Below, one piece after another: positions 1-7,836 of a stretch of 37,041 nucleotides of DNA. The notes beneath the pieces are model-generated. The model was not told where the DNA came from, did not search any database, and saw only the letters and a program-made list of their open reading frames with translations. The translations under genes were made by a program, and so were the position numbers. Origin of the DNA: Kiritimatiellia bacterium (lineage in GTDB: Bacteria > Verrucomicrobiota > Kiritimatiellia > RFP12 > UBA1067). The first letter of the stretch is position 1. Each line of letters starts with the position of its first letter. The stretch lies in the NCBI GenBank assembly GCA_017406465.1, contig JAFQYM010000049.1, positions 1 through 37,041 of the forward strand, in the 5' to 3' direction.

Positions 1-1938
1 CTCCTTGACGGTGTCGGGCTCGAAGCCCTTGGCGTCGATAACCCCGTCCTTGACGATCTTGCCTTCCTTCGTGACGACCAAGTTGGCATTCAGGTGTTCA
101 AGCGTCGAGAAGCGGTAGGCGTTCCAGATCTTCGCGGTCTTCGTCTCCCAGTCCCACGCATCGACGTGGACGGGCTGGTAGGCGTGCTTGATCTCGTAGG
201 CGCCCGGGTGGTAGTTGCGGTCGGCGGTGACGAAGCCGTTGCAGTTGAAGTTGTCGTCGTTCGGCGAGTCGCCGAAGTCGCCGCCGTAGGCGAGCCACTT
301 GCCGCGTTGGTCGGTCTTCCAGACGGCCTGGTCGACGAAGTCCCAGATGAAGCCGCCCTGGGCGCTCGGGTACTTCCTGACGACGTCCCAGTAGTCCTGG
401 ATGTCGCCGTTGGAGTTGCCCATCGCGTGCGTGTACTCGCAGAGGATGTAGGGCTTCTTCGGGTTGTTCTTCACGTAACGCTCAACGTCCCACGGCTTCG
501 CGTACATCGGGCACTTGATGTCGCTGTGGTCTGAATCCTGCGCGCCCTCGTACTGGATCGGACGCGTGGAGTCGATCGCCTTCATCGCGTCGTACTCGTC
601 CTTCATCGCAGGGCCGTCGCCTGTCTCGTTGCCAAGCGACCAGAAGATGATCGACGGATGGTTGCGGAACACCTTGACCATGTTGACGCCGCGGTCGACG
701 ATCTGGTCGCGGTAGAGCGGGTTCTTGGGAAGAGCGCCCTTCCCCTCGCCGTAGATGCCGGCGCCGTGCGCCTCGATGTTGGCCTCGCAGACGACATAGA
801 TGCCCTCGCGGTCGCAGAGCTCGTACCAGGTCGGGTCATTCGGGTAGTGGGAAGTGCGGACGGCGTTGATGTTGAGGTCGTGGAAGATCTCGATATCCTT
901 CTTCATGCCCTCGAGCGTGACGGTGTAGCCGGTCTCGGGCTCCATTTCGTGGCGGTCGGTGCCCATGAAGAGAGCGCGCTTGCCGTTGATGTAGAGAACG
1001 GCGTCCTTGATCTCGATCTTGCGGAAGCCGAACGCTACGGCGTAGGAATCGCCGCCAAACTCAACGGTCTCGTAGTACATGTTGGGCGCTTCGCAGCTCC
1101 AAAGCTTCGGATTTTCATACTTCTTCTCGAAAACGACCTTGCCGTCCGCGTCCTTGACAGTAAGCGCGCCGGTCTTGAAGTCGCCCGAGAGCGTAGCGTC
1201 GACGACGAGGTCATAAGGCGCCTTCTCCGTCTCGGAAACGAGCCACACGTCGCGGAAGATGCCCGAGAAGCGCCAGAAATCCTGATCCTCGAGGAACGAA
1301 CCGTCGCAGTGCTTCAATACCTTCACCTCGAGCACGTTCTCTCCGTCCTTGAGGAACTTCGTAATGTCGAACTCAGCCGGGAGGCGGCTGTCCTGCGAGT
1401 AGCCGACTTCCTTGCCGTTCACGTAGAGATACATCGCTGACGAGACGCCGCCGAAGTGGATCGTGACGCGGCGGCCCTTCCAGTAGGCAGGAACGGCGAA
1501 CGTGCGCGAGTAGAGCCCGACGGGGTTGCGGAACTTGTAGCTCGTGTAGTGCTTCGGCGGCTCGACCATTGGATCGCCCTCGTTCCAGCCGTGGATCGGG
1601 TAGGTGACGTTCGTGTAGAGCGCGGGATCATACTCGCCCTGGAGCTGCCAGCACCCGGGAACGGCGATCTCGGCCGTCTTCTCCCAGTCGGCAACGTCGA
1701 TGTTGTGCTTCCACTTGAAGCCCCAAGTACCGTTCAGCGACTTAAGCCACTTCGACTCCGTGCGCGGCCTCTCGCCCTTCGCAATCGCAAGCGCCACCTC
1801 AGGGCACTCGCACGGAACCATGATCGAGCGGGCCGGAAGCCTGTTCACCTCGAATCTCGTCGGGTCCTGCCATATCTCCTTCGCGCCCGCACCAGCGGCC
1901 GTCGCAAGGAGAGCCATCGCAACAATGGTATTCCTCAT
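1..1938 (-). CDS. lacZ: Secreted GH2 beta-galactosidase (LacZ type), C-terminus cut by window edge
   Basis: The 646 visible residues start at ATG 1938, preceded by AAAGGAC as a ribosome site. A cleavable signal peptide (about residues 1-19, ending GAGA) suggests export to the periplasm or outside. The GH2 order is clear: sugar-binding jelly roll (about 45-235), Ig-like domain (about 240-310), then the TIM barrel. The acid/base motif WSLGNETG puts the catalytic Glu near 438, and the nucleophile motif ILCEYTHAMGNSNG puts Glu near 501; GTDRHEMEPETG and QGGFIWDFVDQ are also typical of LacZ. The family hydrolyses terminal beta-galactosides. The C-terminal beta-sandwich lies outside the window. The gene begins 26 bp after the stop of the DUF1080 lipoprotein gene, so the two are probably one operon. 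The substrate could be a host or plant galactoside rather than lactose, because the enzyme is exported. Confidence 0.95.
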   Translation of the reverse strand, partial: MRNTIVAMALLATAAGAGAKEIWQDPTRFEVNRLPARSIMVPCECPEVALAIAKGERPRTESKWLKSLNGTWGFKWKHNIDVADWEKTAEIAVPGCWQLQGEYDPALYTNVTYPIHGWNEGDPMVEPPKHYTSYKFRNPVGLYSRTFAVPAYWKGRRVTIHFGGVSSAMYLYVNGKEVGYSQDSRLPAEFDITKFLKDGENVLEVKVLKHCDGSFLEDQDFWRFSGIFRDVWLVSETEKAPYDLVVDATLSGDFKTGALTVKDADGKVVFEKKYENPKLWSCEAPNMYYETVEFGGDSYAVAFGFRKIEIKDAVLYINGKRALFMGTDRHEMEPETGYTVTLEGMKKDIEIFHDLNINAVRTSHYPNDPTWYELCDREGIYVVCEANIEAHGAGIYGEGKGALPKNPLYRDQIVDRGVNMVKVFRNHPSIIFWSLGNETGDGPAMKDEYDAMKAIDSTRPIQYEGAQDSDHSDIKCPMYAKPWDVERYVKNNPKKPYILCEYTHAMGNSNGDIQDYWDVVRKYPSAQGGFIWDFVDQAVWKTDQRGKWLAYGGDFGDSPNDDNFNCNGFVTADRNYHPGAYEIKHAYQPVHVDAWDWETKTAKIWNAYRFSTLEHLNANLVVTKEGKIVKDGVIDAKGFEPDTVKE

Positions 1939-1964
1939 CTTGTGTGTCCTTTCGGATTCCTGTG

Positions 1965-4196
1965 TTACTTCAAAAGACGTTCGGCGGCAAGGCCGATTTC
2001 GGCGGCGCGGTTGTCGCCGCCCTCGCGCTCGATCACGTAGTTGCCCTTGTAGCCTGCCTTCTCGAGCTCCGCGATGAAGGCGCGAGCCCCGACGGCACCG
2101 TCACCCCACGGAACTTCGGTTCCCCAGGTGCCGGGCTTCTCGGTGAAAAGCGCGTCCTTCACGTGGACCTGGCGGATCCACGGCGCGAGAAGCTTCACCG
2201 CCTCGCGCGGCTCGCCCTTTCCGTAGAGGATCATGTTCGCGGGGTCGAAGTTGACATAGACCCCAGGAACCTTCTCGAGGAACTTCACGAGGTCCTCGGC
2301 CGTCTCCTGCCCGGACTCGAGGAGGATCGTGACGCCGTACTTCTTGGCCTCGTCGCGCATCCACGAGACGCGCTCGACGTAGGTCGCGAACGCCTTGGGG
2401 TCGCTCTCGTCGAGGAAGCCGGCGTGGAGCGACATGTACTTGCAGCCGAGTTCCTTCGTGAGCTTCGCGCCCTCGGTCACGATCTTCTTGTTGCCCTCCC
2501 AGGTCGCATCGGGAACGATGCCGCCCGTCTTCTTGATCGTCTCGAGCGTCGAGTAGTCCTCGCCGATTGTGCCGACCATCGTCGACATGAGCTTCCACTT
2601 GCCGGACTTGACCTGGGACTTCACGAACTCCCACGTCTCCTTCGATTCGGCCGCGCCGTGGCGCTCGTCGGGGGCGATAAACGGCCCGAGGGCGAGGTGG
2701 ATGCCCTTCACGCCCGCCTTGTCCATCGCAGCGGCGACTTCAACGAGCGGCTTGCGCCAGCTCCAGCTGCAGACGCCAATGCGGTCGGCGGGAACGGTCT
2801 GCACGGGAAGCGCGCGGATGAAGATGTTGCGCCACTCTGTCGGGTCGCCATGGCACTGGAGCTCGATCTGCTCCTTGAAGAAGATCGGGCGCTTGCGGTC
2901 CCAGTAGTTCTCAAGCGTGACGTTGTCGACGACAAGCTCGCCGTTGAGCCACACCGTGACCTTGTCGCCGCGCATGATCACGTGGAAGCGGTTCCAGTCG
3001 CCCACCTGCCTGTCGGCGATCTTGAGCGCCTGAGACGGGTTCTTCTTGTTGTTGTAGAGACCGCCGGAGCCGATGTGCCACTGGTTGTGCGCGTCCCAGA
3101 TCTGTACCTGCGGCGAACCCCTGAGATAGAGCCCCGAGTCGCCCGTAACCGACATGATGCGCCAGTCGGCCCACATCTCGAAGTCCTCGTAGTCCTCCTT
3201 CGTCGCGAGAGAGTAGCCGCCGCGGTAGCCGTCGAAGTAGAGGCTGCCGTTCCTCACGTGCCAGTGCTCGTCGCGGCCCTTGTCGGCGATTTTCTGCATC
3301 TCGGCGCGCTTCTCCACAGTCGCCGCCTGGCGGACGACGGGGTTGTCGAACTTCTGTTCGGTCGTCACGCCCTTCCAGAACTCGGGAAGGTCGGTTTCGT
3401 CGCCGTCAAAGTAGGCGGTGAAGCCCTTCGGGCAGGCCATGCGCTGCTTCGGGCAGACGGCGCCCATCTTCGCGTCGTCGGGAAGCTCCTTGATGCGGAC
3501 ATTGCGGAACTTCACGTCGGAACCATGGCCGCAGAAGGTGATGAAGCCGCGCGTGCGGTGGAGGCCTGGGTGCTTCTTCCCGTCGGGCGTGTCGCCATCG
3601 CCCTTCCACTGCGAGACATCGCCCTTCGTGATCAGATAGCCGTTGAGGTAGACCTCGATCTCGCTGCCGATGACCTTGACCTCCTCGAAGTTCCACATTC
3701 CCGGCTTCCTCACGTAGCTGCCGCCGCCGGTGAAGTTCTTTTCCTTGCCCCAGATCTGCTTGTCGACGTTGTCGCGGCGGGAAGGCACGATGCCGTAGAT
3801 CGAGCCCGTGTACTGGTAGGGCTTCAGCTTGTCGGCCTTCTTCTCGGCGTCGTAATATTGGCTGCCACCGTCGTCGAGGAGCTGCAGCTCGCACATGCCA
3901 TGATACGCCGCGTCAACGCGCGAATCGGGAGTGCGGATGCCGAGGCCATTGTTACCGTTGACGGGCATCAGGAACTCGAGGCGGAGAATGAAGTTCCCGT
4001 ACTCCTTCTCGGTAATCGGGTTGCCGTTGCCGTAGATCATGCCGTTCCCTTCCGAGAGGGGTACGAAGCCCTCGTCAATCGAGACAGGATAGGCCGTTTC
4101 CTGGGATTCGGCATACATCTCCGAAGTTTCGACACAAACACATCCGGCAATCGCGACAGACGCGACGGCCGCCAACAGGGTATTCCGCATTTTCAT
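1965..4196 (-). CDS. Lipoprotein with two DUF1080 domains fused to a sugar isomerase/epimerase-like TIM barrel
   Basis: A 743-residue protein. A lipobox (SVAIAGC, Cys19) marks it as a lipoprotein. Residues about 43-237 form a first DUF1080 (PF06439) beta-sandwich whose N-terminal strands look shortened; 258-463 form a second, complete copy (HWHVRNGSLYFDG, GLYLRG, VQIWD). Residues about 470-743 are a xylose-isomerase-like/AP-endonuclease-2 TIM barrel with the usual metal ligands: Glu627 (LLESGQ), Asp651 (NFDPANM), His678 (QVHVKDA) and Glu723 (VIEREGG). DUF1080 proteins are annotated as 3-keto-disaccharide hydrolases and occur with such barrels in 3-keto-glycoside breakdown; that both steps sit in this one chain is inference. 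The ATG follows a TGGTATAAT box by 6 bases, so the mRNA is probably leaderless. A downstream ATG (Met3) is a weaker alternative. lacZ follows in the same operon. Confidence 0.88.
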   Translation of the reverse strand: MKMRNTLLAAVASVAIAGCVCVETSEMYAESQETAYPVSIDEGFVPLSEGNGMIYGNGNPITEKEYGNFILRLEFLMPVNGNNGLGIRTPDSRVDAAYHGMCELQLLDDGGSQYYDAEKKADKLKPYQYTGSIYGIVPSRRDNVDKQIWGKEKNFTGGGSYVRKPGMWNFEEVKVIGSEIEVYLNGYLITKGDVSQWKGDGDTPDGKKHPGLHRTRGFITFCGHGSDVKFRNVRIKELPDDAKMGAVCPKQRMACPKGFTAYFDGDETDLPEFWKGVTTEQKFDNPVVRQAATVEKRAEMQKIADKGRDEHWHVRNGSLYFDGYRGGYSLATKEDYEDFEMWADWRIMSVTGDSGLYLRGSPQVQIWDAHNQWHIGSGGLYNNKKNPSQALKIADRQVGDWNRFHVIMRGDKVTVWLNGELVVDNVTLENYWDRKRPIFFKEQIELQCHGDPTEWRNIFIRALPVQTVPADRIGVCSWSWRKPLVEVAAAMDKAGVKGIHLALGPFIAPDERHGAAESKETWEFVKSQVKSGKWKLMSTMVGTIGEDYSTLETIKKTGGIVPDATWEGNKKIVTEGAKLTKELGCKYMSLHAGFLDESDPKAFATYVERVSWMRDEAKKYGVTILLESGQETAEDLVKFLEKVPGVYVNFDPANMILYGKGEPREAVKLLAPWIRQVHVKDALFTEKPGTWGTEVPWGDGAVGARAFIAELEKAGYKGNYVIEREGGDNRAAEIGLAAERLLK

Positions 4197-4202
4197 GCGA
4201 CT

Positions 4203-4208
4203 ATTATA
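4203..4208 (-). promoter_or_regulatory. Extended -10 box (TGGTATAAT) of the DUF1080 operon
   Basis: Read on the minus strand, TTGGTATAAT is followed by six bases and then the ATG at 4196. The TG just upstream of TATAAT makes it an extended -10; no good -35 hexamer is visible. The spacing places the transcription start at or next to the A of ATG. Confidence 0.65.
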
Positions 4209-4241
4209 CCAAAAAACAATGCGCCGTGCAGACGATCTTCG

Positions 4242-6638
4242 TCAGAAGAACGTCATCTGGCCGGGCATTTCGGAGAGCTTGCGACGCGGACGGCGGACGA
4301 CCTTCTGCTGCGCGTTGACGTCAAGCTCGTTCGCCTCGAGGTTCTTGAGGATCTGCGCCGCACGGTCGACGACTTCCTTAGGAAGCCCCGCCATCGCGCC
4401 AACGTGGATGCCGAAGCTCTTTTCGGCGATTCCAGGGGCGATGCGGCGGAGAAACACCACGCGCCCGCCCTCTTCCTTCACCTTGACCGTGAAGTTCTTT
4501 ACGCCCTTGAAAGTGTCCGCGAGGTCGGTAAGCTCGTGGTAGTGCGTCGCAAAGAGCGTCTTCGCCTTCGCCTGCTCCTTGCCGTGCAGATACTCCGCGA
4601 CCGACCACGCAATCGAAATGCCGTCGAAAGTCGAAGTGCCGCGCCCGATCTCGTCGAGGACGATAAGCGACTTGGGCGTAGCATTGTTGAGGATGTTCGC
4701 AGTCTCCTGCATCTCGACGAGGAATGTGGAGCGCCCACGTGCGAGATCGTCGCCCGCGCCAATGCGCGTAAAGACGCGGTCGAGAACGCCTATCCTCATC
4801 GATGACGCCGGCACGAACGACCCCATCTGCGCCATTACCGCAATCGTCGCGACCTGGCGGATATACGTCGACTTGCCGGCCATGTTGGGACCGGTGATGA
4901 GCATTATCTGGTCGGTCGTCGTGTTGAGAAACGCCGAATTCGGCACAAACGGCTCGGCGTCAGGAAGCTGCTCTATTATCGGGTGTCGCCCGTCCACAAT
5001 CTCAAGGACATCGGAATCGTCGACGACTGGCCTCGCGTATCCAGCGGCAAGCGCGCGGTCCGCGAGCGCAAGCGTCGCGTCAAGTTCTCCAAGCGCAAGC
5101 GCCGTTTCCTGTATCTCCACTGTCTTCGCGGCGATTTCGCCGAGGATGTCGCGGAAAAGCCGCTGCTCGATTGCAATCGACTTCTCCTGGGCGCCGAGCA
5201 CCTTCGTCTCGTATTCCTTGAGCTCCGGCGTAGTGAAGCGCTCGCCCGTCGTAAGCGTCTGGCGGCGGATATAGTCGGCTGGAGCCATCGCGACGGAGCC
5301 CTTCGGGATCTCAATCACGAAACCGAAAGTCGAGACGTGCTTTACCTTGAGCTTCGCGATGCCAGTCCTCGCCTGTTCCTTCGCCTGATACTCCGCAAGC
5401 CAGCGGTGCCCCTCGTGGGCAATCTGCCGAAGTTCGTCAAGCTCAGCGTTGTACCCTGGCGCAATAAAGCCACCGTCCACAAGCATCACCGGCGGATCGT
5501 CTGCGATTGCGCGGTCAATGAGCGACACAGTCTCCGGTCTTGGGGTAAGAGAATAGGAGCTGGGGTTAAGCAAAGAAAGAATGTCGGGAATAGGGCGCAG
5601 CGAGTCAGCAAGCGCCTTCAAGTCGCGCGGGTTCGCGCGGAGCGAGTCGACCTTCTGGATGAGACGCTCGAGGTCGCGCACGCCCGAAAGAAGATTGCGC
5701 AGCGATGCGAGCCGCCCGCGGTCGTCTACAAACGCCTGGACGCGGTCGAGACGCGCGTTCACGTCTGCGGCGCGGGCAAGCGGGCGGCATATCCAGTTGC
5801 GGAGCGTTCTCGCGCCCATCGGCGTCTTCGTGACGTCGAGGACTCCAAGAAGCGACGCTTCCTTAGAGACTTCGCCGCCTGGAACGAGCTGGAGATGTCG
5901 CAAGGTCCCCGAGTCGAGTACAAGCGCGTCGTCGGAGCTGCGAATCGCGACCTTGCGTACGTGCGCAAGAGAATGACGAAGCGTGGTGCCGACGTAGTAG
6001 AGAAGAGCCCCCGCCGCGGAAACAAGATCGCCCTTCCCCGCAAGGCCAAAGCCATCGAGCGAAAGAACCTTGAAATGACGCGTTAACGCCTCTGTCGCCG
6101 CATCGAGAGAGAAAGTCCAGCGGTTGTCATCCGTCTCGGCAAGCGTCTCGGCGGGGCGGTATCTTTCAAGCGCCTCGTCAAGTTTCTCCTGCGACTTGAA
6201 CTCCTCTACCACGAACTCGCCAGTCGCGAGGTCGAGAAGCGCGAGCCCAAGGCCATGGACTGCGGCGGCGTAGTTGTTCACCGTCTCGTCGAGAAGCCCG
6301 TCCTCCGTGACGGTGCCAGGGGTGACGATGCGCGTGATTTCGCGGCGGACAAGCCCCTTCGCAAGCTTCGGGTCCTCGACCTGGTCGCAGAGCGCGGCGG
6401 TCTTCCCGGCCCTGATGAGCTTCGCGAGATAGCTGTTGAGCGCGTGGTAGGGAACGCCGCACATCGGCTGGTTCCCGCGATGCGTCAGCGTCGCGCCGAG
6501 GATTGGCGAGGCGACAACCGCGTCCTCGCCGAACATCTCGTAGAAGTCGCCGAGGCGGAACATCAGTATCGCGCCCGGCGGCACCTCGCGTTTCAGCGCG
6601 AGGTACTGCCTCTGCATCGGTGTAAGCTCGTCGGCCAT
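4242..6638 (-). CDS. mutS: DNA mismatch repair protein MutS
   Basis: A 798-residue MutS1-type protein that binds mispaired bases and starts mismatch repair. The N-terminal mismatch-reading motif is intact (GDFYEMF, with Phe32 and Glu34 matching the F-x-E pair of MutS). The connector, lever and clamp regions follow, then the ABC-type ATPase: Walker A GPNMAGKST, Walker B LIVLDEIGRGTSTFDG and the ATHYHELTDL segment. The C-terminus ends near residue 798 without the long tetramer-forming tail of E. coli MutS, as in many phyla. The start is fixed by homology (MADELTPMQRQY). There is no clear Shine-Dalgarno, and a strong terminator hairpin ends only 8 bases before the ATG, so its transcription source is unclear. 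Confidence 0.97.
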   Translation of the reverse strand: MADELTPMQRQYLALKREVPPGAILMFRLGDFYEMFGEDAVVASPILGATLTHRGNQPMCGVPYHALNSYLAKLIRAGKTAALCDQVEDPKLAKGLVRREITRIVTPGTVTEDGLLDETVNNYAAAVHGLGLALLDLATGEFVVEEFKSQEKLDEALERYRPAETLAETDDNRWTFSLDAATEALTRHFKVLSLDGFGLAGKGDLVSAAGALLYYVGTTLRHSLAHVRKVAIRSSDDALVLDSGTLRHLQLVPGGEVSKEASLLGVLDVTKTPMGARTLRNWICRPLARAADVNARLDRVQAFVDDRGRLASLRNLLSGVRDLERLIQKVDSLRANPRDLKALADSLRPIPDILSLLNPSSYSLTPRPETVSLIDRAIADDPPVMLVDGGFIAPGYNAELDELRQIAHEGHRWLAEYQAKEQARTGIAKLKVKHVSTFGFVIEIPKGSVAMAPADYIRRQTLTTGERFTTPELKEYETKVLGAQEKSIAIEQRLFRDILGEIAAKTVEIQETALALGELDATLALADRALAAGYARPVVDDSDVLEIVDGRHPIIEQLPDAEPFVPNSAFLNTTTDQIMLITGPNMAGKSTYIRQVATIAVMAQMGSFVPASSMRIGVLDRVFTRIGAGDDLARGRSTFLVEMQETANILNNATPKSLIVLDEIGRGTSTFDGISIAWSVAEYLHGKEQAKAKTLFATHYHELTDLADTFKGVKNFTVKVKEEGGRVVFLRRIAPGIAEKSFGIHVGAMAGLPKEVVDRAAQILKNLEANELDVNAQQKVVRRPRRKLSEMPGQMTFF

Positions 6639-6646
6639 CGAGAAGC

Positions 6647-6676
6647 AAAGACCCGGACCTGAAGGCCGGGTCTTTT
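6647..6676. terminator. Rho-independent terminator after the hisG/COX24 genes, abutting mutS
   Basis: A perfect 10-bp stem (AAAGACCCGG / CCGGGTCTTT) with a short loop that can itself pair CCT/AGG. It has T-runs on both sides, so it could work in both directions. It lies 4 bases beyond the stop codon of the small gene and 8 bases before the mutS ATG. Confidence 0.85.
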
Positions 6677-6679
6677 GGC

Positions 6680-6769
6680 TTACTTGTTCTTGTGCCGCTG
6701 CGCCTTCATGCGCTTGTCGTATTTATGCTTCGACATTTTTTTGCGGCGTTTCTTCTTGATGGAACCCAT
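6680..6769 (-). CDS. Tiny basic AURKAIP1/COX24-domain protein (mS38-like ribosomal protein)
   Basis: A 29-residue protein beginning MGSIKKKRRKKMSKHKY and almost entirely Lys/Arg. It matches the AURKAIP1/COX24 family (PF08213), whose mitochondrial relative mS38 sits in the small ribosomal subunit; bacterial members of about 30 residues occur in Bacteroidota and PVC bacteria and share the KKKRRKKMSKHK core. It is preceded by a strong Shine-Dalgarno (AAGGAG, 7 bases from ATG), starts 34 bp after the hisG stop and is followed directly by a terminator. It is therefore probably the last gene of a hisG transcript. Gene callers easily miss it because of its size. Role in the ribosome is inferred from the family. 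Confidence 0.85.
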   Translation of the reverse strand: MGSIKKKRRKKMSKHKYDKRMKAQRHKNK

Positions 6770-6803
6770 TGTAGTTTCTCCTTAGGTTGTTTACGGCTTC
6801 TAT

Positions 6804-7673
6804 TTAGAAGATGATCTTGTTGAGCGGAAGCTCGATGATGCCCGTCGCCCCGTTCTTCGTGAGCTGCGGGATGAGGTCGCGCACCTGCTTTTCCTCGACG
6901 ACGGACTCGACTGCGTACCAGTCGCCGCCGGAGAGCTTGTTGACGGTCGGCGCGTGGAGCGCGGGCATGACCTTGACGACCTTATCGAGCGTCTTCGCGG
7001 GCGCGTTGCACTTGAGAAGGACGCGCCTCTGCGCCTCAAGGGCGCCCGTGAGGAGCATCTTGAGCTGCTCGAGCTTCGCACGCTTCGCAGCGTTCTTCCA
7101 GCTCTTCTTGTTGGCGATGAAGCGGGTGGTGGAGGTGAGGATCGTGTCGACGATGCGGAGGTTGTTCGCGCGGAGCGAAGAACCAGTCTCGGTGAGGTCG
7201 ACAATAGCGTCGACGAGCTCGGGGGCCTTGACTTCGGTCGCGCCCCAGCTGAACTCGACGTCGGCCTTGACGCCGTGCTTCTTGAGGTAGCGCTTGACGA
7301 GGCCGATCGCCTCGGTAGAGATGCGCTTGCCCTTGAGATCCTTGACGGTCTTGATCTTCGAGTCGTTCGGGACCGCGAGGACCCAGCGAACGGGATTGGA
7401 AGTCGCCTTCGAGTAGTTGAGCTCGCAGATTTCCTGAACGTCAGAGCCGTTCTCGTAAACCCAGTCGTAGCCGCAGATGCCAGCGTCGAGAAGCCCGAGC
7501 TCCACGTAGCGGCTCATCTCCTGCGGCCTCAAAAGCCGGCACTTGATTTCTTCGTCGTCGATTGAGGGAGTGTAGCTGCGGCTCGAGCAGGTGACGTTGA
7601 ACCCTGCGCGCTTGAAGAGCGCGAAGGTCGATTCCTGCAAGCTGCCTTTTGGTAGTCCGAGAACGATTGCCAT
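6804..7673 (-). CDS. hisG: ATP phosphoribosyltransferase, long form
   Basis: HisG joins ATP and PRPP in the first step of histidine synthesis. The 289 residues include the catalytic domain (AIVLGLPKGSLQESTFALFKRAGF at the start, DAIVDLTETGSSLRANNLRIVDTI near the PRPP site) and the C-terminal regulatory domain of the long form (HAPTVNKLSGGDWYAVESVVEE), so no HisZ partner is needed and feedback inhibition by histidine is expected. The start is set at the ATG at 7673, where homology begins, with AAAGGAT upstream. An earlier in-frame ATG at 7769 would lie upstream of the promoter and is rejected. No other his genes are in the window. Confidence 0.95.
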   Translation of the reverse strand: MAIVLGLPKGSLQESTFALFKRAGFNVTCSSRSYTPSIDDEEIKCRLLRPQEMSRYVELGLLDAGICGYDWVYENGSDVQEICELNYSKATSNPVRWVLAVPNDSKIKTVKDLKGKRISTEAIGLVKRYLKKHGVKADVEFSWGATEVKAPELVDAIVDLTETGSSLRANNLRIVDTILTSTTRFIANKKSWKNAAKRAKLEQLKMLLTGALEAQRRVLLKCNAPAKTLDKVVKVMPALHAPTVNKLSGGDWYAVESVVEEKQVRDLIPQLTKNGATGIIELPLNKIIF

Positions 7674-7710
7674 CTTAAGATTCGATCCTTTGCTTTGAAC
7701 AAGTTGAGAA

Positions 7711-7741
7711 ATTATACCAAAAATGTGCCGATCTTGTCCAA
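7711..7741 (-). promoter_or_regulatory. hisG promoter
   Basis: The minus strand reads TTGGAC (7741-7736), 19 bases, then TATAAT (7716-7711) preceded by TGG. The expected start leaves a leader of about 30 bases with a Shine-Dalgarno before the hisG ATG. Confidence 0.6.
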
Positions 7742-7836
7742 CGGCCCGCCCGCCGTGAGCTATTTCCAATTTTCATCTATTGCACTTCCTTTCCTAGTTG
7801 TTGCCATCCTTCATCCATCTTAACCGCATGCACATG

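Noticed and set aside
1944..4805. A 953-codon plus-strand open frame
   Set aside because: It lies opposite the DUF1080 lipoprotein and the mutS 3' end, has Arg/Val/Leu-rich shadow composition, and no recognisable motif.
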